From Paractinoplanes toevensis (GTDB taxonomy: Bacteria; Actinomycetota; Actinomycetes; Mycobacteriales; Micromonosporaceae): a DNA stretch of 64,000 nucleotides. Below are positions 7,694 through 16,113 of the stretch, piece after piece. The stretch covers positions 62,001-126,000 of the forward strand of contig NZ_BOQN01000051.1 in NCBI RefSeq assembly GCF_018332695.1, given 5' to 3'. Position 1 is the first letter of the stretch; every line of letters begins with the position of its first letter. The notes beneath the pieces are model-generated. The model was not told where the DNA came from and searched no databases. It saw nothing but the letters and a program-made list of their open reading frames with translations. The position numbers and the translations under genes are program-made.

Positions 7694-8662
7694 ATGCGGG
7701 CCTATCGGATGACCGGCTGGGGATCCCCACCGGAGCACGTCGAGGTGCCGGAGCCGACGCCCGGCCCGGGGCAGGTGCTGATCCGGGTGGCCGGCTGCGG
7801 CCTGTGCCGCTCCGACCTGACCATGCGGCAGATGCCGCGGAAGGCCGGCGAGCGCCTCGGCTGGCGGATGCCGTTCACGCTCGGCCACGAGGTCGCGGGC
7901 CGGCTGGCCGACGGCACGCCGGTCGCGCTGACCACCGCCGAGTCGTGCGGCACGTGCTGGTTCTGCCTGCGCGGCCTGGACAACAGCTGCCCGCACGGGC
8001 TGGCCGGCCGCGGCTACGGGCGCGACGGCGGCCTCGCCGAGTTCGTGGTCGCCGACCGGCGCAGCGTGCTACCGCTGGGGGACCTCGACCCGCGGCACGC
8101 CGGCCCGCTGACCGACGCGGGCGCGACGGCCTACCACGCGGTGCGGCGGGCGTTGCCCCGCATCGTTCCCGGCGGCACGGTGGCGGTGATCGGTGCGGGC
8201 GGGCTGGGCGCGTTCGCCGTGCAGTTCCTCCGGGTGCTGACGGCCGCCCGGGTGCTGGCCGTCGACGTCGATCCGGCCCGGCTGGCCTACGCGGAGTCGA
8301 TCGGCGCCCATGCGGCAACATCCACTCTGGACGATCGAGAGCTGGACGCCGTACTCGACTTCGTCGGCACGAACGAGACCATCGCCGCCGGTATCGCCGC
8401 GGTCCGGTCCGGCGGGGCGTACGGCCTGATCGGCTCGGCCGGCGGCCACCTGGACCGGCCATGGTTCGGCGTCCTGCCCCGGGACGGCGAGGTGTTCACC
8501 TTCCAGGGCTCGACCATCGCCGACGCGCAGGAGGTCATCGCCCTGGCCGCGGCCGGTCTGATCCGCAACCAGGTCGAGGAGTTCCCGTTCGACAAGGCCG
8601 CCGAGGCGTACGAGCGGCTGGCCGCCGGCACGCTCACCGGCCGCGCCGTCGTACTCCTCTAA
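7694..8662 (+). CDS. zinc-dependent alcohol dehydrogenase
   Basis: Medium-chain alcohol dehydrogenase of 322 aa. Catalytic-zinc ligands appear as CGLCRSD (residues ~35-41) and GHEVAGRL (~63-70). A structural-zinc-like cluster CGTCWFCLRGLDNSC is near residues 88-102, and the NAD-binding motif GAGGLGAFAVQFL follows in the second half. It likely oxidises a secondary or primary alcohol. Within a KstR-controlled island with CYP125, the 26-hydroxyl of the sterol side chain is one candidate substrate (inference). No Shine-Dalgarno precedes the ATG. It converges with the next gene with a 4-nt overlap of stops. Confidence 0.82.
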   Translation: MRAYRMTGWGSPPEHVEVPEPTPGPGQVLIRVAGCGLCRSDLTMRQMPRKAGERLGWRMPFTLGHEVAGRLADGTPVALTTAESCGTCWFCLRGLDNSCPHGLAGRGYGRDGGLAEFVVADRRSVLPLGDLDPRHAGPLTDAGATAYHAVRRALPRIVPGGTVAVIGAGGLGAFAVQFLRVLTAARVLAVDVDPARLAYAESIGAHAATSTLDDRELDAVLDFVGTNETIAAGIAAVRSGGAYGLIGSAGGHLDRPWFGVLPRDGEVFTFQGSTIADAQEVIALAAAGLIRNQVEEFPFDKAAEAYERLAAGTLTGRAVVLL

Positions 8663-9753
8663 ACGGTCTTGCCCAGCCGGGTCAGGGTCTCGTCGGCCTC
8701 GGCGACCAGGTCGGCCAGGACGTCGGCGACCGGGCGCACCGCGTTCATCCGGCCGACGATCTGGCCGACCGGCATCGGCACGACGGTCGGGTCGCCGGAC
8801 TCCATGAGCCGGGTGTGCGCCTCGGCCACCAGCAGGTTCTGCAACGGCATCGGCAGCGGGCGCGGCGCCTGTTCCTCGTTCCAGGCGTCGGTCCAGCGGT
8901 TGCGCAACAGCCGGGCCGGCTTGCCGGAGTAGATCCGGCTGCGGACCGTGTCGCTCGATCCGGCCCGCAGCAGGGCCTCGCGCAGCGCGTCCGACGTCTG
9001 GTACTCGGTGGTGCCCAGCCACACCGAGCCCATCCACACGCCGCGCGCGCCCAGCGCCAGGGCCGCCGCGATCTGCCGGCCGCTGCCGATCCCACCCGCG
9101 GCGAGCACCGGCACGTCCTCCCCCACCGCGTCGACCACCTCGGGGACGAGGACCATGCTGGCGATCTCTCCGGTGTGCCCGCCGGCCTCGTAGCCCTGCG
9201 CCACCACCAGATCGACGCCGCCGGCCACGTGGCTGCGGGCGTGGTCGGCCCGGCCGGCCAGCGCCGCCACCAGCAGGCCGTGCTCGTGGGCCTGGGCGAT
9301 GACGTCGGCCGGGGGCGGCCCGAGCGCGTTCGCGATCAGCCGCGGCCGATGGGTGAGCGCCACCTCGACGTGCGCGCGGGCCACGGAGTGCAGCCAGCCC
9401 AGCACGCCGGCCCGGCGCGACTCCTCGACGCCGAGCGGGGGCACGCCGAGGCGCAGCAGGGTGCGCTCGACGAAGTCGCGATGCCCGGGCGGGATCAGCT
9501 TGTCGAGGTCAGCGGCCACGCCCTCGGTCGGCTCGTGGCTGGGCATGACGACGTCCACCCCGTACGGGCGGCCGCCGGTGTTCTCGTCCAGCCAGGTGAG
9601 CGCCGCGTCGAGTTCGCCCGGGTCGTTGTAGCGCACGCAGCCCAGCACGCCCAGGCCGCCGGCCCGGCTGATCGCCGCGACCACCTGCTCGGACGGGCTG
9701 AAGCCGACGATCGGGTGCTCGATGCCGAGCCGCTCGCACAGCTCAGTCCGCAT
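8659..9753 (-). CDS. nitronate monooxygenase-family FMN enzyme
   Basis: FMN-dependent TIM-barrel protein of 364 aa in the 2-nitropropane dioxygenase/nitronate monooxygenase family. Seen: the N-terminal GIEHPIVGFSPSEQVVAAISRAGGLGVLG, the glycine-rich AQGYEAGGHTGEI, and phosphate-binding VLAAGGIGSGRQIAAALALGARGVWMGS. IpdC of the KstR2 regulon belongs to this family, so an IpdC-like role in C/D-ring metabolism is possible, but linkage to fadD19 rather than ipdAB makes this uncertain. Its start overlaps the fadD19 stop by 11 nt, so the two are translationally coupled. Confidence 0.75.
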   Translation of the reverse strand: MRTELCERLGIEHPIVGFSPSEQVVAAISRAGGLGVLGCVRYNDPGELDAALTWLDENTGGRPYGVDVVMPSHEPTEGVAADLDKLIPPGHRDFVERTLLRLGVPPLGVEESRRAGVLGWLHSVARAHVEVALTHRPRLIANALGPPPADVIAQAHEHGLLVAALAGRADHARSHVAGGVDLVVAQGYEAGGHTGEIASMVLVPEVVDAVGEDVPVLAAGGIGSGRQIAAALALGARGVWMGSVWLGTTEYQTSDALREALLRAGSSDTVRSRIYSGKPARLLRNRWTDAWNEEQAPRPLPMPLQNLLVAEAHTRLMESGDPTVVPMPVGQIVGRMNAVRPVADVLADLVAEADETLTRLGKTV

Positions 9754-11329
9754 GGCTGACCTCCTCGGCCGGATGTTCGGTGGCGTGCCGGTGGGCCCAG
9801 CGGTAATCGGCCTTGCCGCTGATCGTGCGGGCGATCTCGTCGACCAGCCAGACCGCCCGGGGCACCTTGTAACCGGCGATCCGTTCCCGCAGGTGTTCCT
9901 CGACCGCGGCGAGGTCGAGCTTCGCGCCGGGGCGGCCCTGGACCAGCGCCGCCACCCGCTGCCCGAGCCGCTCGTCGGGCAGCCCGATCACCAGCGCGTC
10001 GAAGACGTCAGGGTGGGTCTTCAGCGCACCCTCGACCTCCTCCGGGAAGACCTTCTCGCCGCCGGTGTTCACGCAGGTGCTGCCCCGGCCGAGCAGGGTG
10101 ATGGTGCCGTCGTCCTCGAGCCGGGCCAGGTCACCGGGCAGTGCGTAGCGCACCCCGTCCAGCTCGGTCAGCAGCGCCGCGGTCTTGACCGGGTCGTTGT
10201 AGTAGCCGAGCGGCAGATAACCGCTCTTGGCCAGCCGGCCCACCCCACCGGGTGGCACCGGGCGGCCGTCGTCGCCGAGCACCACGGTGGTGGGGCCGGG
10301 CATCACCCGCGGGTCCTCGACCGCGCCGCCGGGCACGTCGGCGACCACGCCCAGCCCGGTGAAGCCGGTCTCGGAGGCGCCGATCGCGTCGGTGACCAGG
10401 ATGTCCGGCAGCAGCTCCAGGTATTGCCGCTTCACCACCGGGGAGAACAGCGCACCACTCGACGAGACGGCGACGATCGAGGAGCCGTCGTGGCCACCGG
10501 CCGCGTACTCCTCGATGATCGGCCGGGCCATGGCGTCGCCGATCAGCACCACCACGTTGACCCGGCGCCGCTCGATGGTGCGCCAGACCTCACCCGGGTC
10601 GAAGTGCGGCAACATGACGACGACGTCGCCGGCGAACAGTGCCATGAGCGCGGCCCACTGGGCGTTGCCGTGGATCAGCGGAGCCAGGCAGAGCCGGACC
10701 ATCCCGTCCCCGGCGGCGCCCCGGACGGACTGCTGCCACTCGTCCTCGAGGGGCACGCCGGTCATGAAGTCGACGCCACCGCCGAGCGCCCGCCACACGT
10801 CCTCGTGGCGCCAGATCACGCCCTTCGGGTAGCCGGTGGTGCCGCCCGTGTAGAGCAGGTAGAGGTCGTCGGCGGAACGGGGGCCGAAGTCCCGGCGGGG
10901 ATCGCCGGCGGCCAGGGCGTCCGCATAGGACCCGCCGCCCGACTCGTCCGGCAGAACGACGGTGGGCAGGCCGGGCGCGACCGCGGCGACCCGATCCGTG
11001 AAACGGCAGTCGTGGATCAGCGCGACCAGCGAGGCGTCCGCGAACAGGAACTGCAACTCGTTCTCGACATACCGGAAGTTGACGTTGACGACTGCGGCGC
11101 GCAGCTTGTAAACGGCGATCATGGCGACCACCGCCTCGATCGAGTTGCCGGCGTACAGCCCGACGTGGTCACCCGGGCCGACCCCGCGATCATGCAGGAA
11201 ATGGGCCAGACGGTTGGCGCGCTCCTCCAGCCCGGCGTAACTGATCTCCTGCTCGCCGAAGTAAACGGCGGGGCGGTCGGCGAAGGCGTCGGCCGCGTGC
11301 TCGAACAGGTCCGCGATATTTGCCGCCAT
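9743..11329 (-). CDS. fadD19: sterol side-chain acyl-CoA ligase FadD19
   Basis: AMP-forming acyl-CoA synthetase of 528 aa. Adenylation core motifs: LYTGGTTGYPKGVIWRHED, DAIGASETGF, LPGDLARLEDDGTITLLGRG and VNTGGEKVFPEEVE. Mycobacterial FadD19 activates C26 steroid carboxylates (3-oxocholest-4-en-26-oate) to CoA esters. Assignment rests on overall resemblance and on the divergent pairing with an echA19-like gene, as in Rv3515c/Rv3516. The start at 11329 (MAANIADLFEHA) matches the FadD19 N-terminus. It lies 10 nt from a near-consensus KstR box and lacks a clear ribosome binding site. Confidence 0.87.
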   Translation of the reverse strand: MAANIADLFEHAADAFADRPAVYFGEQEISYAGLEERANRLAHFLHDRGVGPGDHVGLYAGNSIEAVVAMIAVYKLRAAVVNVNFRYVENELQFLFADASLVALIHDCRFTDRVAAVAPGLPTVVLPDESGGGSYADALAAGDPRRDFGPRSADDLYLLYTGGTTGYPKGVIWRHEDVWRALGGGVDFMTGVPLEDEWQQSVRGAAGDGMVRLCLAPLIHGNAQWAALMALFAGDVVVMLPHFDPGEVWRTIERRRVNVVVLIGDAMARPIIEEYAAGGHDGSSIVAVSSSGALFSPVVKRQYLELLPDILVTDAIGASETGFTGLGVVADVPGGAVEDPRVMPGPTTVVLGDDGRPVPPGGVGRLAKSGYLPLGYYNDPVKTAALLTELDGVRYALPGDLARLEDDGTITLLGRGSTCVNTGGEKVFPEEVEGALKTHPDVFDALVIGLPDERLGQRVAALVQGRPGAKLDLAAVEEHLRERIAGYKVPRAVWLVDEIARTISGKADYRWAHRHATEHPAEEVSHAD

Positions 11330-11339
11330 CACCAGAAAG

Positions 11340-11353
11340 TAGAACCTGTTATT
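11340..11353. promoter_or_regulatory. near-consensus KstR operator between fadD19 and echA19
   Basis: TAGAACCTGTTATT keeps the AACNNGTT core and the leading T but ends in T rather than A (one mismatch). It sits between the divergent fadD19 and echA19 genes, where KstR control is expected from mycobacteria. Confidence 0.6.
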
Positions 11354-11390
11354 GTTCGTGACAAGCCCCAGAATCACCGCAGGAGGCACC

Positions 11391-12170
11391 GTGGAGGCGC
11401 ACGCCCTCGTCGAGCAACGTGGACCGATCCTGATCGTGACGATGAACCGGCCGCAGGTCCGCAACGCGCTCTCCACCGAGATGATGGCCATCATGCGCGA
11501 CGCGTGGGACCGGGTGGACGCCGATCCGGAGATCCGGGTGGCCGTGCTGACCGGCGCCGGCAACGCTTTCTGCGCCGGGGCCGACCTGCGGGCGATGACC
11601 GAGTCCCACCCCGGCGACAACTTCAACGGCGCGGACCTGTCCCGGATCGACGCGCTGCTGAAGGGCCGGCGACTGACCAAGCCGCTGGTGGCCGCGGTGG
11701 AGGGCCCGGCGGTAGCCGGCGGCACCGAGATCCTGCAGGCGACGGACGTGCGGGTGGCCGGCGAGAGCGCCCGGTTCGCGGTCTCCGAGGCGCGCTGGGG
11801 CCTGTTCCCACTGGGCGGGTCGGCCGTGCGGTTGGTGCGCCAGATCCCGTACACCATCGCGGTGGAAATGCTGCTGACCGGCCGTCAGCTGACCGCCGCC
11901 GAGGCCCACGCCGCGGGCCTGATCGGCCATGTGGTGCCCGACGGCCAAGCCCTGACCAAGGCCCTGGAGCTGGCGAGCGCGATAGCCGCGAACGGCCCGG
12001 TCGCCGTGCAGGCCATCCTCCGCACCATCCGGGAGACCGAGGCCCTGCCGGAGAACGACGCGTTCGCCGTCGAGTCGAAAATCGGCATGGCGGTCTTCCG
12101 CAGCGAGGACGCCAAGGAGGGCCCACGAGCCTTCATCGAGAAGCGGCCCCCGCAATTCCAGGGGCGATAG
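11391..12170 (+). CDS. echA19: enoyl-CoA hydratase EchA19-like
   Basis: Crotonase-family enoyl-CoA hydratase of about 259 aa, divergent from fadD19 as in M. tuberculosis echA19, which hydrates a 3-oxo-chol-4,22-dien-24-oyl-type CoA in side-chain beta-oxidation. Seen: ILIVTMNRPQVRNALS, the oxyanion-hole segment AFCAGADLRAMTE, AVEGPAVAGGTEI, and the second active-site region SEARWGLFPLGGSAVRL. The GTG at 11391 is chosen because AGGAGG precedes it by 4 nt; an upstream in-frame TTG at 11352 overlaps the operator. Confidence 0.83.
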   Translation: MEAHALVEQRGPILIVTMNRPQVRNALSTEMMAIMRDAWDRVDADPEIRVAVLTGAGNAFCAGADLRAMTESHPGDNFNGADLSRIDALLKGRRLTKPLVAAVEGPAVAGGTEILQATDVRVAGESARFAVSEARWGLFPLGGSAVRLVRQIPYTIAVEMLLTGRQLTAAEAHAAGLIGHVVPDGQALTKALELASAIAANGPVAVQAILRTIRETEALPENDAFAVESKIGMAVFRSEDAKEGPRAFIEKRPPQFQGR

Positions 12171-12315
12171 GGATCCCGCCATTTTCCCAGAACGGACAGG
12201 ACGGGACCCCAGCCCCAGCTTCCTCCCGCCTTCAAATCTTTTCCGTACGCGCTGCCAACAGTCCCGTGGCAGTCGGTCCCGGCAGGGTGCACCTCACCCT
12301 CCGCGCGCCCGCTAC

Positions 12316-12334
12316 GGGCGGGCCTGGCCCGCCC
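12316..12334. terminator. GC-rich hairpin, possible terminator
   Basis: GGGCGGGCC and GGCCCGCCC flank a single T, giving effectively a 7-bp stem with a 5-nt loop, between two converging genes. There is no U-tract, as is common in actinomycetes. Confidence 0.4.
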
Positions 12335-12395
12335 CTGGCTGCGCCCGATCTTGTGGACTTGACGTGCGGACAGAGCGGCAACTCCACAAGAACTG

Positions 12396-12417
12396 CCCTG
12401 CCGGGCGCCCGGCAGGG
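12396..12417. terminator. perfect 22-nt palindrome, possible bidirectional terminator
   Basis: CCCTGCCGGGC is followed immediately by its reverse complement GCCCGGCAGGG. It lies 88 nt before the end of the leftward acyl-CoA ligase gene and 226 nt past the echA19 stop. It could form a hairpin on either strand or act as a protein-binding palindrome. Confidence 0.4.
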
Positions 12418-12505
12418 GATCGACCGCGTCACCGCGGGCCGGATACCCCCCGAACCCCTCCGGGCAGAGCGGTTCGGTTCTCGCGACCCTGACCTCAAAA
12501 GGTGC

Positions 12506-14035
12506 CTAGATCGCCCGCTGGCGGTCGGCCCAGTACGGGTCGCGCAACCGTCGCTTGTAGAGCTTGCCGTTCGGGTCTCGGGGCAGCTCGTCGGTGTAGT
12601 CGATGCTGCGCGGCAGCTTGAACTTCGCCAGCCGGGCGGTGAGGAAGGCGAGCAGCTCGGCGCTGAGTTCGGGGCCCGCGGTCACGCCCGGCGCGGGTTC
12701 CACCACGGCCTTGATCTCCTCGCCCCACTCCTCGTGCGGGATGCCGAAGACCGCGACGTCCGCGACGGCCGGGTGGGCGGCCAGCTCGCCCTCGATCTCG
12801 GCCGGATAGACGTTCACCCCGCCGGTGATGACCACGTCGCTCTTGCGGTCGCAGAGGAAGAGATAGCCGTCCTCGTCGAGGTAGCCGATGTCGCCGACGG
12901 TGAACATGTGGTCGCGCCAGGACTGCCGGGTCTTCTCCTCGTCGCCCAGGTATTCGAAGGTCGCGTCGCCCATCTGCAGATACACCGTGCCGGGCCGGCC
13001 CGCGGGTGCGTCGCTGCCGTCCGGTTCGAGCACCCGCACCCGCGAGCCGGGCCAGGCCTGCCCGACCGAGCCGGGCCGGGCCAGCCAGTCGGCCGCCGTG
13101 ATCAGCGTGCCGCCGCCCTCGGAAGCCGCGTAGTACTCCACCACCACCGGGCCCCACCAGGCGAGCATCCGGCGCTTGACCTCGTTGGGACACGGGGCCG
13201 CGCCGTGGATCATCACGCGCATCGAGGCCAGGTCGTAGGCGGTGCGGACCTTCTCCGGCAGTGCGAGCAGACGCCGGAACTGGGTGGGCACCATGTGGCT
13301 GTGGGTGACCCGATGGCGCTCGATGAGCCGCAGCATCTCGTGCGGATCCCAGCGGTCCATCACCACCACCGGGTGTCCTAGTTGGAGGGAGATGACCGCG
13401 AAGTTCATCACCGCCGTGTGGTAGAGCGGCGAGCAGCACAGATGCACGTGCTCGTCGAACGGCGAAAGGCCGAAAAGACCGAAGAACCAGAGCGACACCG
13501 ACGGTACGGCGTACGGGTCGGCGCCGGTGAGCGGCCGCCGGACCCCCTTGGGCCGCCCCGAGGTGCCGGACGTGTAGACCATCAGCGCGCCGCTCGTCCT
13601 CTCCCCGAGCGGGCCGTCGAGATCGGTGAGCGGGCGGAAGCCGGGCACCTCCCCCACCGCGAACAGCGCGGGCACCCCGGCCTCGGCCGCGGCGGCCACG
13701 GCGGTCTCCGCGAAGCGCTCGTGGGCGACGAACGCCTTGGCACCGCTGTCACGCAGGATGTAGGCGATCTCGGCGGCGGTCAGATGCCAGTTCAGCGGCA
13801 CCGAGTACAGCCCGGTCTGCAGCGTCGCGAACTCGACGGCGAGCAGGTCGGCCCCGTTCGGCAGCAGCATCGCCACCGTGTCGCCGGGCACCAGGCCCAG
13901 CGCCTGGAAGCCGCCGCCGATCCGGTCGGCCTCGGCGGCCAGCTCGCCGTATGTCACCGTGCGGCCGTCCGGGTCGACGACGGCGATCCCGCCCGGAGTC
14001 CGACTCGCGATGTTCCACAGCCCGATGCCGCTCAT
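12506..14035 (-). CDS. acyl-CoA ligase, FadD family
   Basis: AMP-forming acyl-CoA synthetase of 509 aa. Motifs: MVYTSGTSGRPKGVRRPL (phosphate loop), YYAASEGGGT, FTVGDIGYLDEDGYLFLCDRKSDVVITGG and the C-terminal PRDPNGKLYKRRLR with the catalytic lysine region. It is distinct from the fadD19 and fadD3 genes of this window and does not resemble FadD17 as remembered; a FadD4-like ligase is possible. A perfect KstR box 11 nt from its ATG argues that it activates a sterol-derived acid (inference). The ATG at 14035 lacks a good Shine-Dalgarno. Confidence 0.82.
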   Translation of the reverse strand: MSGIGLWNIASRTPGGIAVVDPDGRTVTYGELAAEADRIGGGFQALGLVPGDTVAMLLPNGADLLAVEFATLQTGLYSVPLNWHLTAAEIAYILRDSGAKAFVAHERFAETAVAAAAEAGVPALFAVGEVPGFRPLTDLDGPLGERTSGALMVYTSGTSGRPKGVRRPLTGADPYAVPSVSLWFFGLFGLSPFDEHVHLCCSPLYHTAVMNFAVISLQLGHPVVVMDRWDPHEMLRLIERHRVTHSHMVPTQFRRLLALPEKVRTAYDLASMRVMIHGAAPCPNEVKRRMLAWWGPVVVEYYAASEGGGTLITAADWLARPGSVGQAWPGSRVRVLEPDGSDAPAGRPGTVYLQMGDATFEYLGDEEKTRQSWRDHMFTVGDIGYLDEDGYLFLCDRKSDVVITGGVNVYPAEIEGELAAHPAVADVAVFGIPHEEWGEEIKAVVEPAPGVTAGPELSAELLAFLTARLAKFKLPRSIDYTDELPRDPNGKLYKRRLRDPYWADRQRAI

Positions 14036-14046
14036 GGCCGCCACTC

Positions 14047-14060
14047 TATAACGCGTTCTA
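14047..14060. promoter_or_regulatory. KstR operator, leftward FadD gene
   Basis: TATAACGCGTTCTA matches TNNAACNNGTTNNA exactly and ends 11 nt from the ATG of the leftward acyl-CoA ligase. Confidence 0.85.
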
Positions 14061-14102
14061 CCGGACGAACAGCCATCACGTGCGGCCCTTGATTCGTTCA
14101 AT

Positions 14103-14116
14103 TAGAACGTGTTTCA
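14103..14116. promoter_or_regulatory. KstR operator, OB-fold/ltp4/ltp3 operon
   Basis: TAGAACGTGTTTCA matches the KstR consensus exactly and ends 9 nt before the GTG of the OB-fold gene. It is the second box of this divergent region. Confidence 0.85.
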
Positions 14117-14125
14117 CTGGCGAAC

Positions 14126-15073
14126 GTGGCTGCGCCTCCGCTCTCCGCCCCGCTGGACATCGCCTTCGACTACACCCGCTCGCTCGGCCCGGTGCTGGGC
14201 CGGTTCATGACCGGCCTGCGCGACGGCCGGGTGCTCGGCAGCCGCACCGCCGACGGCCGCGTCCACGTGCCCCCGCTCGAGTACGACCCGGTGACCCACG
14301 CCCCGGTGACCGAGCTGGTCGACGTGCGGCCCACCGGCACCGTGACGAGCTGGACGTGGACCGATCGGCCGCTCGCCGGGCAGCCCCTCGACCGGCCCTT
14401 CGGCTTCGCGCTGATCCGGCTCGACGGCGCCGACACCGCCCTGCTGCACGCCGTCGACGCGGGCGCCCGCGAGCGGATGCACACCGGCATGCGGGTCCGG
14501 ATCCGCTGGGCCGCCGAGCGGGTGGGACACATCCGGGACATCGAGTGCTTCGAGCCTTCCGCCGAACCGGCCGGGCCGCCGGGCACTGGGAAGAGCGATC
14601 CGGTCATGATGATCACGACGCCGATCCGCCTGTCGTACACGCACACCACCTCCGCCGACGAGAGCCGCTACCTGCGCGCCCTGGCCGAGGGGCGGCTGCT
14701 CGGGCAGCGCTGCCCGGTCTGCCGCAAGGTCTACGTGCCGCCCCGGGTCTGCCCCGCCGACGGCGTGCCGACCGAGGAGGAGGTGCCGATCCGCGATCAC
14801 GGCACGGTCACCACGTTCTGCGTGGTCAACGTGCCGTTCGCGGGGCAGCGGCTCGACCCGCCGTACGTCGTGGCCCAGATCCTGCTCGACGGCGCCGACA
14901 TCCCGATCCCGCACTTCGTCGTCGGCGACGCCGGCGACGTGCGGATGGGCATGCGGGTGGCCGCGGTCTGGCGGGAACCGGAGAGCTGGACGACCACCCC
15001 GGAGAACATCGCGCACTTCCGCCCGACCGGCGAGCCGGACGCACCCTACGAGTCCTTCGAGGAGCACCTATGA
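14126..15073 (+). CDS. tandem DUF35 OB-fold protein, Rv3521-like
   Basis: Protein of 315 aa with two DUF35/OB-fold halves. The N-terminal half (about 1-150) lacks an obvious zinc ribbon. The C-terminal half begins with a cysteine cluster RCPVCRKVYVPPRVCPADG, then GTVTTFCVVNVPFAGQRLDPPYVVAQI. Such proteins act as partners of thiolase-like SCP2/Ltp enzymes; here it is followed by ltp4- and ltp3-like genes in ATGA-type overlap, the same trio as Rv3521-Rv3522-Rv3523. The GTG at 14126 gives the expected N-terminus (PLSAPLDIAFDYTRS). It probably forms a complex with one of the downstream Ltp proteins (inference). Confidence 0.8.
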   Translation: MAAPPLSAPLDIAFDYTRSLGPVLGRFMTGLRDGRVLGSRTADGRVHVPPLEYDPVTHAPVTELVDVRPTGTVTSWTWTDRPLAGQPLDRPFGFALIRLDGADTALLHAVDAGARERMHTGMRVRIRWAAERVGHIRDIECFEPSAEPAGPPGTGKSDPVMMITTPIRLSYTHTTSADESRYLRALAEGRLLGQRCPVCRKVYVPPRVCPADGVPTEEEVPIRDHGTVTTFCVVNVPFAGQRLDPPYVVAQILLDGADIPIPHFVVGDAGDVRMGMRVAAVWREPESWTTTPENIAHFRPTGEPDAPYESFEEHL

Positions 15074-16113
15074 GCGCGCCGCGGGTCGCGGTCATCGGCT
15101 TCGCCCAGGCGCCGTGCCTTCCGTCGGCCGGCACCACCAGCGGCGTCGAGACGCTCGTCCCGGTCTTCCGGGAGGCCCTCGCCGACGCCGGCCTCGACCG
15201 GCGGCAGGTGGACTTCTGGTGCTCCGGCTCGTCGGATTACCTGGCCGGGCGGGCGTTCTCGTTCGTCAACGCGGTCGACGCGATCGGGGCCTACCCGCCG
15301 ATCGCCGAGTCACACGTCGAGATGGACGCCGCGTGGGCGTTCTACGAGGCGTACGTGAAGATCCTGGCCGGCGAGGCGGAGACCGCCCTGGTGTACGGCT
15401 TCGGCAAATCCTCGGCCGGCCGGCTGCGCCGGGTCCTCGCGCTGCAGCTCGACCCGTACGTCGTGGCGCCGCTCTGGCCCGACTCGGTCAGCGTCGCCGC
15501 CCTCCAGGCCCGCGCCGCGCTCGACGCCGGAATCGTCACCGAGCGGGCGATGGCCGAGGTGGCGGCGCGCAGCCGCGCCGACGCTGGGGTGTCCGAACCG
15601 GTGGACCTCGCCGCGCCCTACATCGCCGACCCCCTGCGGCGGCACGACTGCGCGCCGGTCTGCGACGGCGCCGCCGCCCTGGTCATCGCGTCCGGCGAGC
15701 GCGCCCTGGCCGGCCCACGCCGGGCTTGGATCACCGGCGTGGCGCATCGGATCGACGTGCAGGGTCTCGGCGAGCGCGACCTCACCACGGTGCCGTCGGC
15801 GACCGCGGCGGCCTCGGCGGCCGGCCTGCCGGACGACCTGGACGTGGCCGAGCTGCACGCCCCGTTCACCCATCAGGAGCTGCTGCTTCGTGCCGCGCTC
15901 GGGCTGGGCGACCGGGTCCGGATCAACCCGTCCGGCGGCGCGCTCTGCGGCAACCCGATGTTCTCGGCCGGTCTCGCCCGGATCGGCCTGGCGGCCGAGC
16001 AGGTGCGGTCCGGCCGAGCCCGCCGCGCGCTGGGGCACGCCACCAGCGGCCCGGCCCTGCAACAAAACCTGATCTGCGTGCTGGAGGCGGACGTGCGAGA
16101 GGCGGAGTCGTGA
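15070..16113 (+). CDS. ltp4: SCP2-type thiolase-like lipid-transfer protein Ltp4
   Basis: Thiolase-superfamily protein of 347 aa, Rv3522-like, starting MSAPRVAVIGFAQAP in ATGA overlap with the OB-fold gene. Features: DFWCSGSSDYLAGRAFSFVNAVDAIGAYPP, DGAAALVIASGERA, and the C-terminal NPSGGALCGNPMFSAGLARIGLAAEQVR with HATSGPALQQN. These SCP-x-like proteins act as thiolases or aldolases on acyl-CoAs; the partner DUF35 gene upstream fits an aldolase complex. The reaction in steroid breakdown has not been fixed from sequence. Confidence 0.8.
   Translation: MSAPRVAVIGFAQAPCLPSAGTTSGVETLVPVFREALADAGLDRRQVDFWCSGSSDYLAGRAFSFVNAVDAIGAYPPIAESHVEMDAAWAFYEAYVKILAGEAETALVYGFGKSSAGRLRRVLALQLDPYVVAPLWPDSVSVAALQARAALDAGIVTERAMAEVAARSRADAGVSEPVDLAAPYIADPLRRHDCAPVCDGAAALVIASGERALAGPRRAWITGVAHRIDVQGLGERDLTTVPSATAAASAAGLPDDLDVAELHAPFTHQELLLRAALGLGDRVRINPSGGALCGNPMFSAGLARIGLAAEQVRSGRARRALGHATSGPALQQNLICVLEADVREAES

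Larger units (their letters stand above)
12171..12505. other. convergent intergenic region
   Basis: A 335-nt gap between the converging echA19 and acyl-CoA ligase genes with no credible ORF. It contains three inverted repeats: 12316-12334, an 8-bp pair CTTGTGGA/TCCACAAG at 12350-12357 and 12383-12390, and 12396-12417. The most economical reading is a bidirectional transcription-stop zone. No tRNA or KstR box was seen. Confidence 0.6.

Noticed and set aside
11052..11065. KstR-like TGCAACTCGTTCTC inside fadD19
   Set aside because: One mismatch and deep inside a coding region about 270 nt from any start; likely chance.
9722..13381. 1219-aa plus-strand open frame
   Set aside because: It runs antisense to the nitronate monooxygenase and both FadD genes and carries no recognisable domain; it is a codon-bias artefact.
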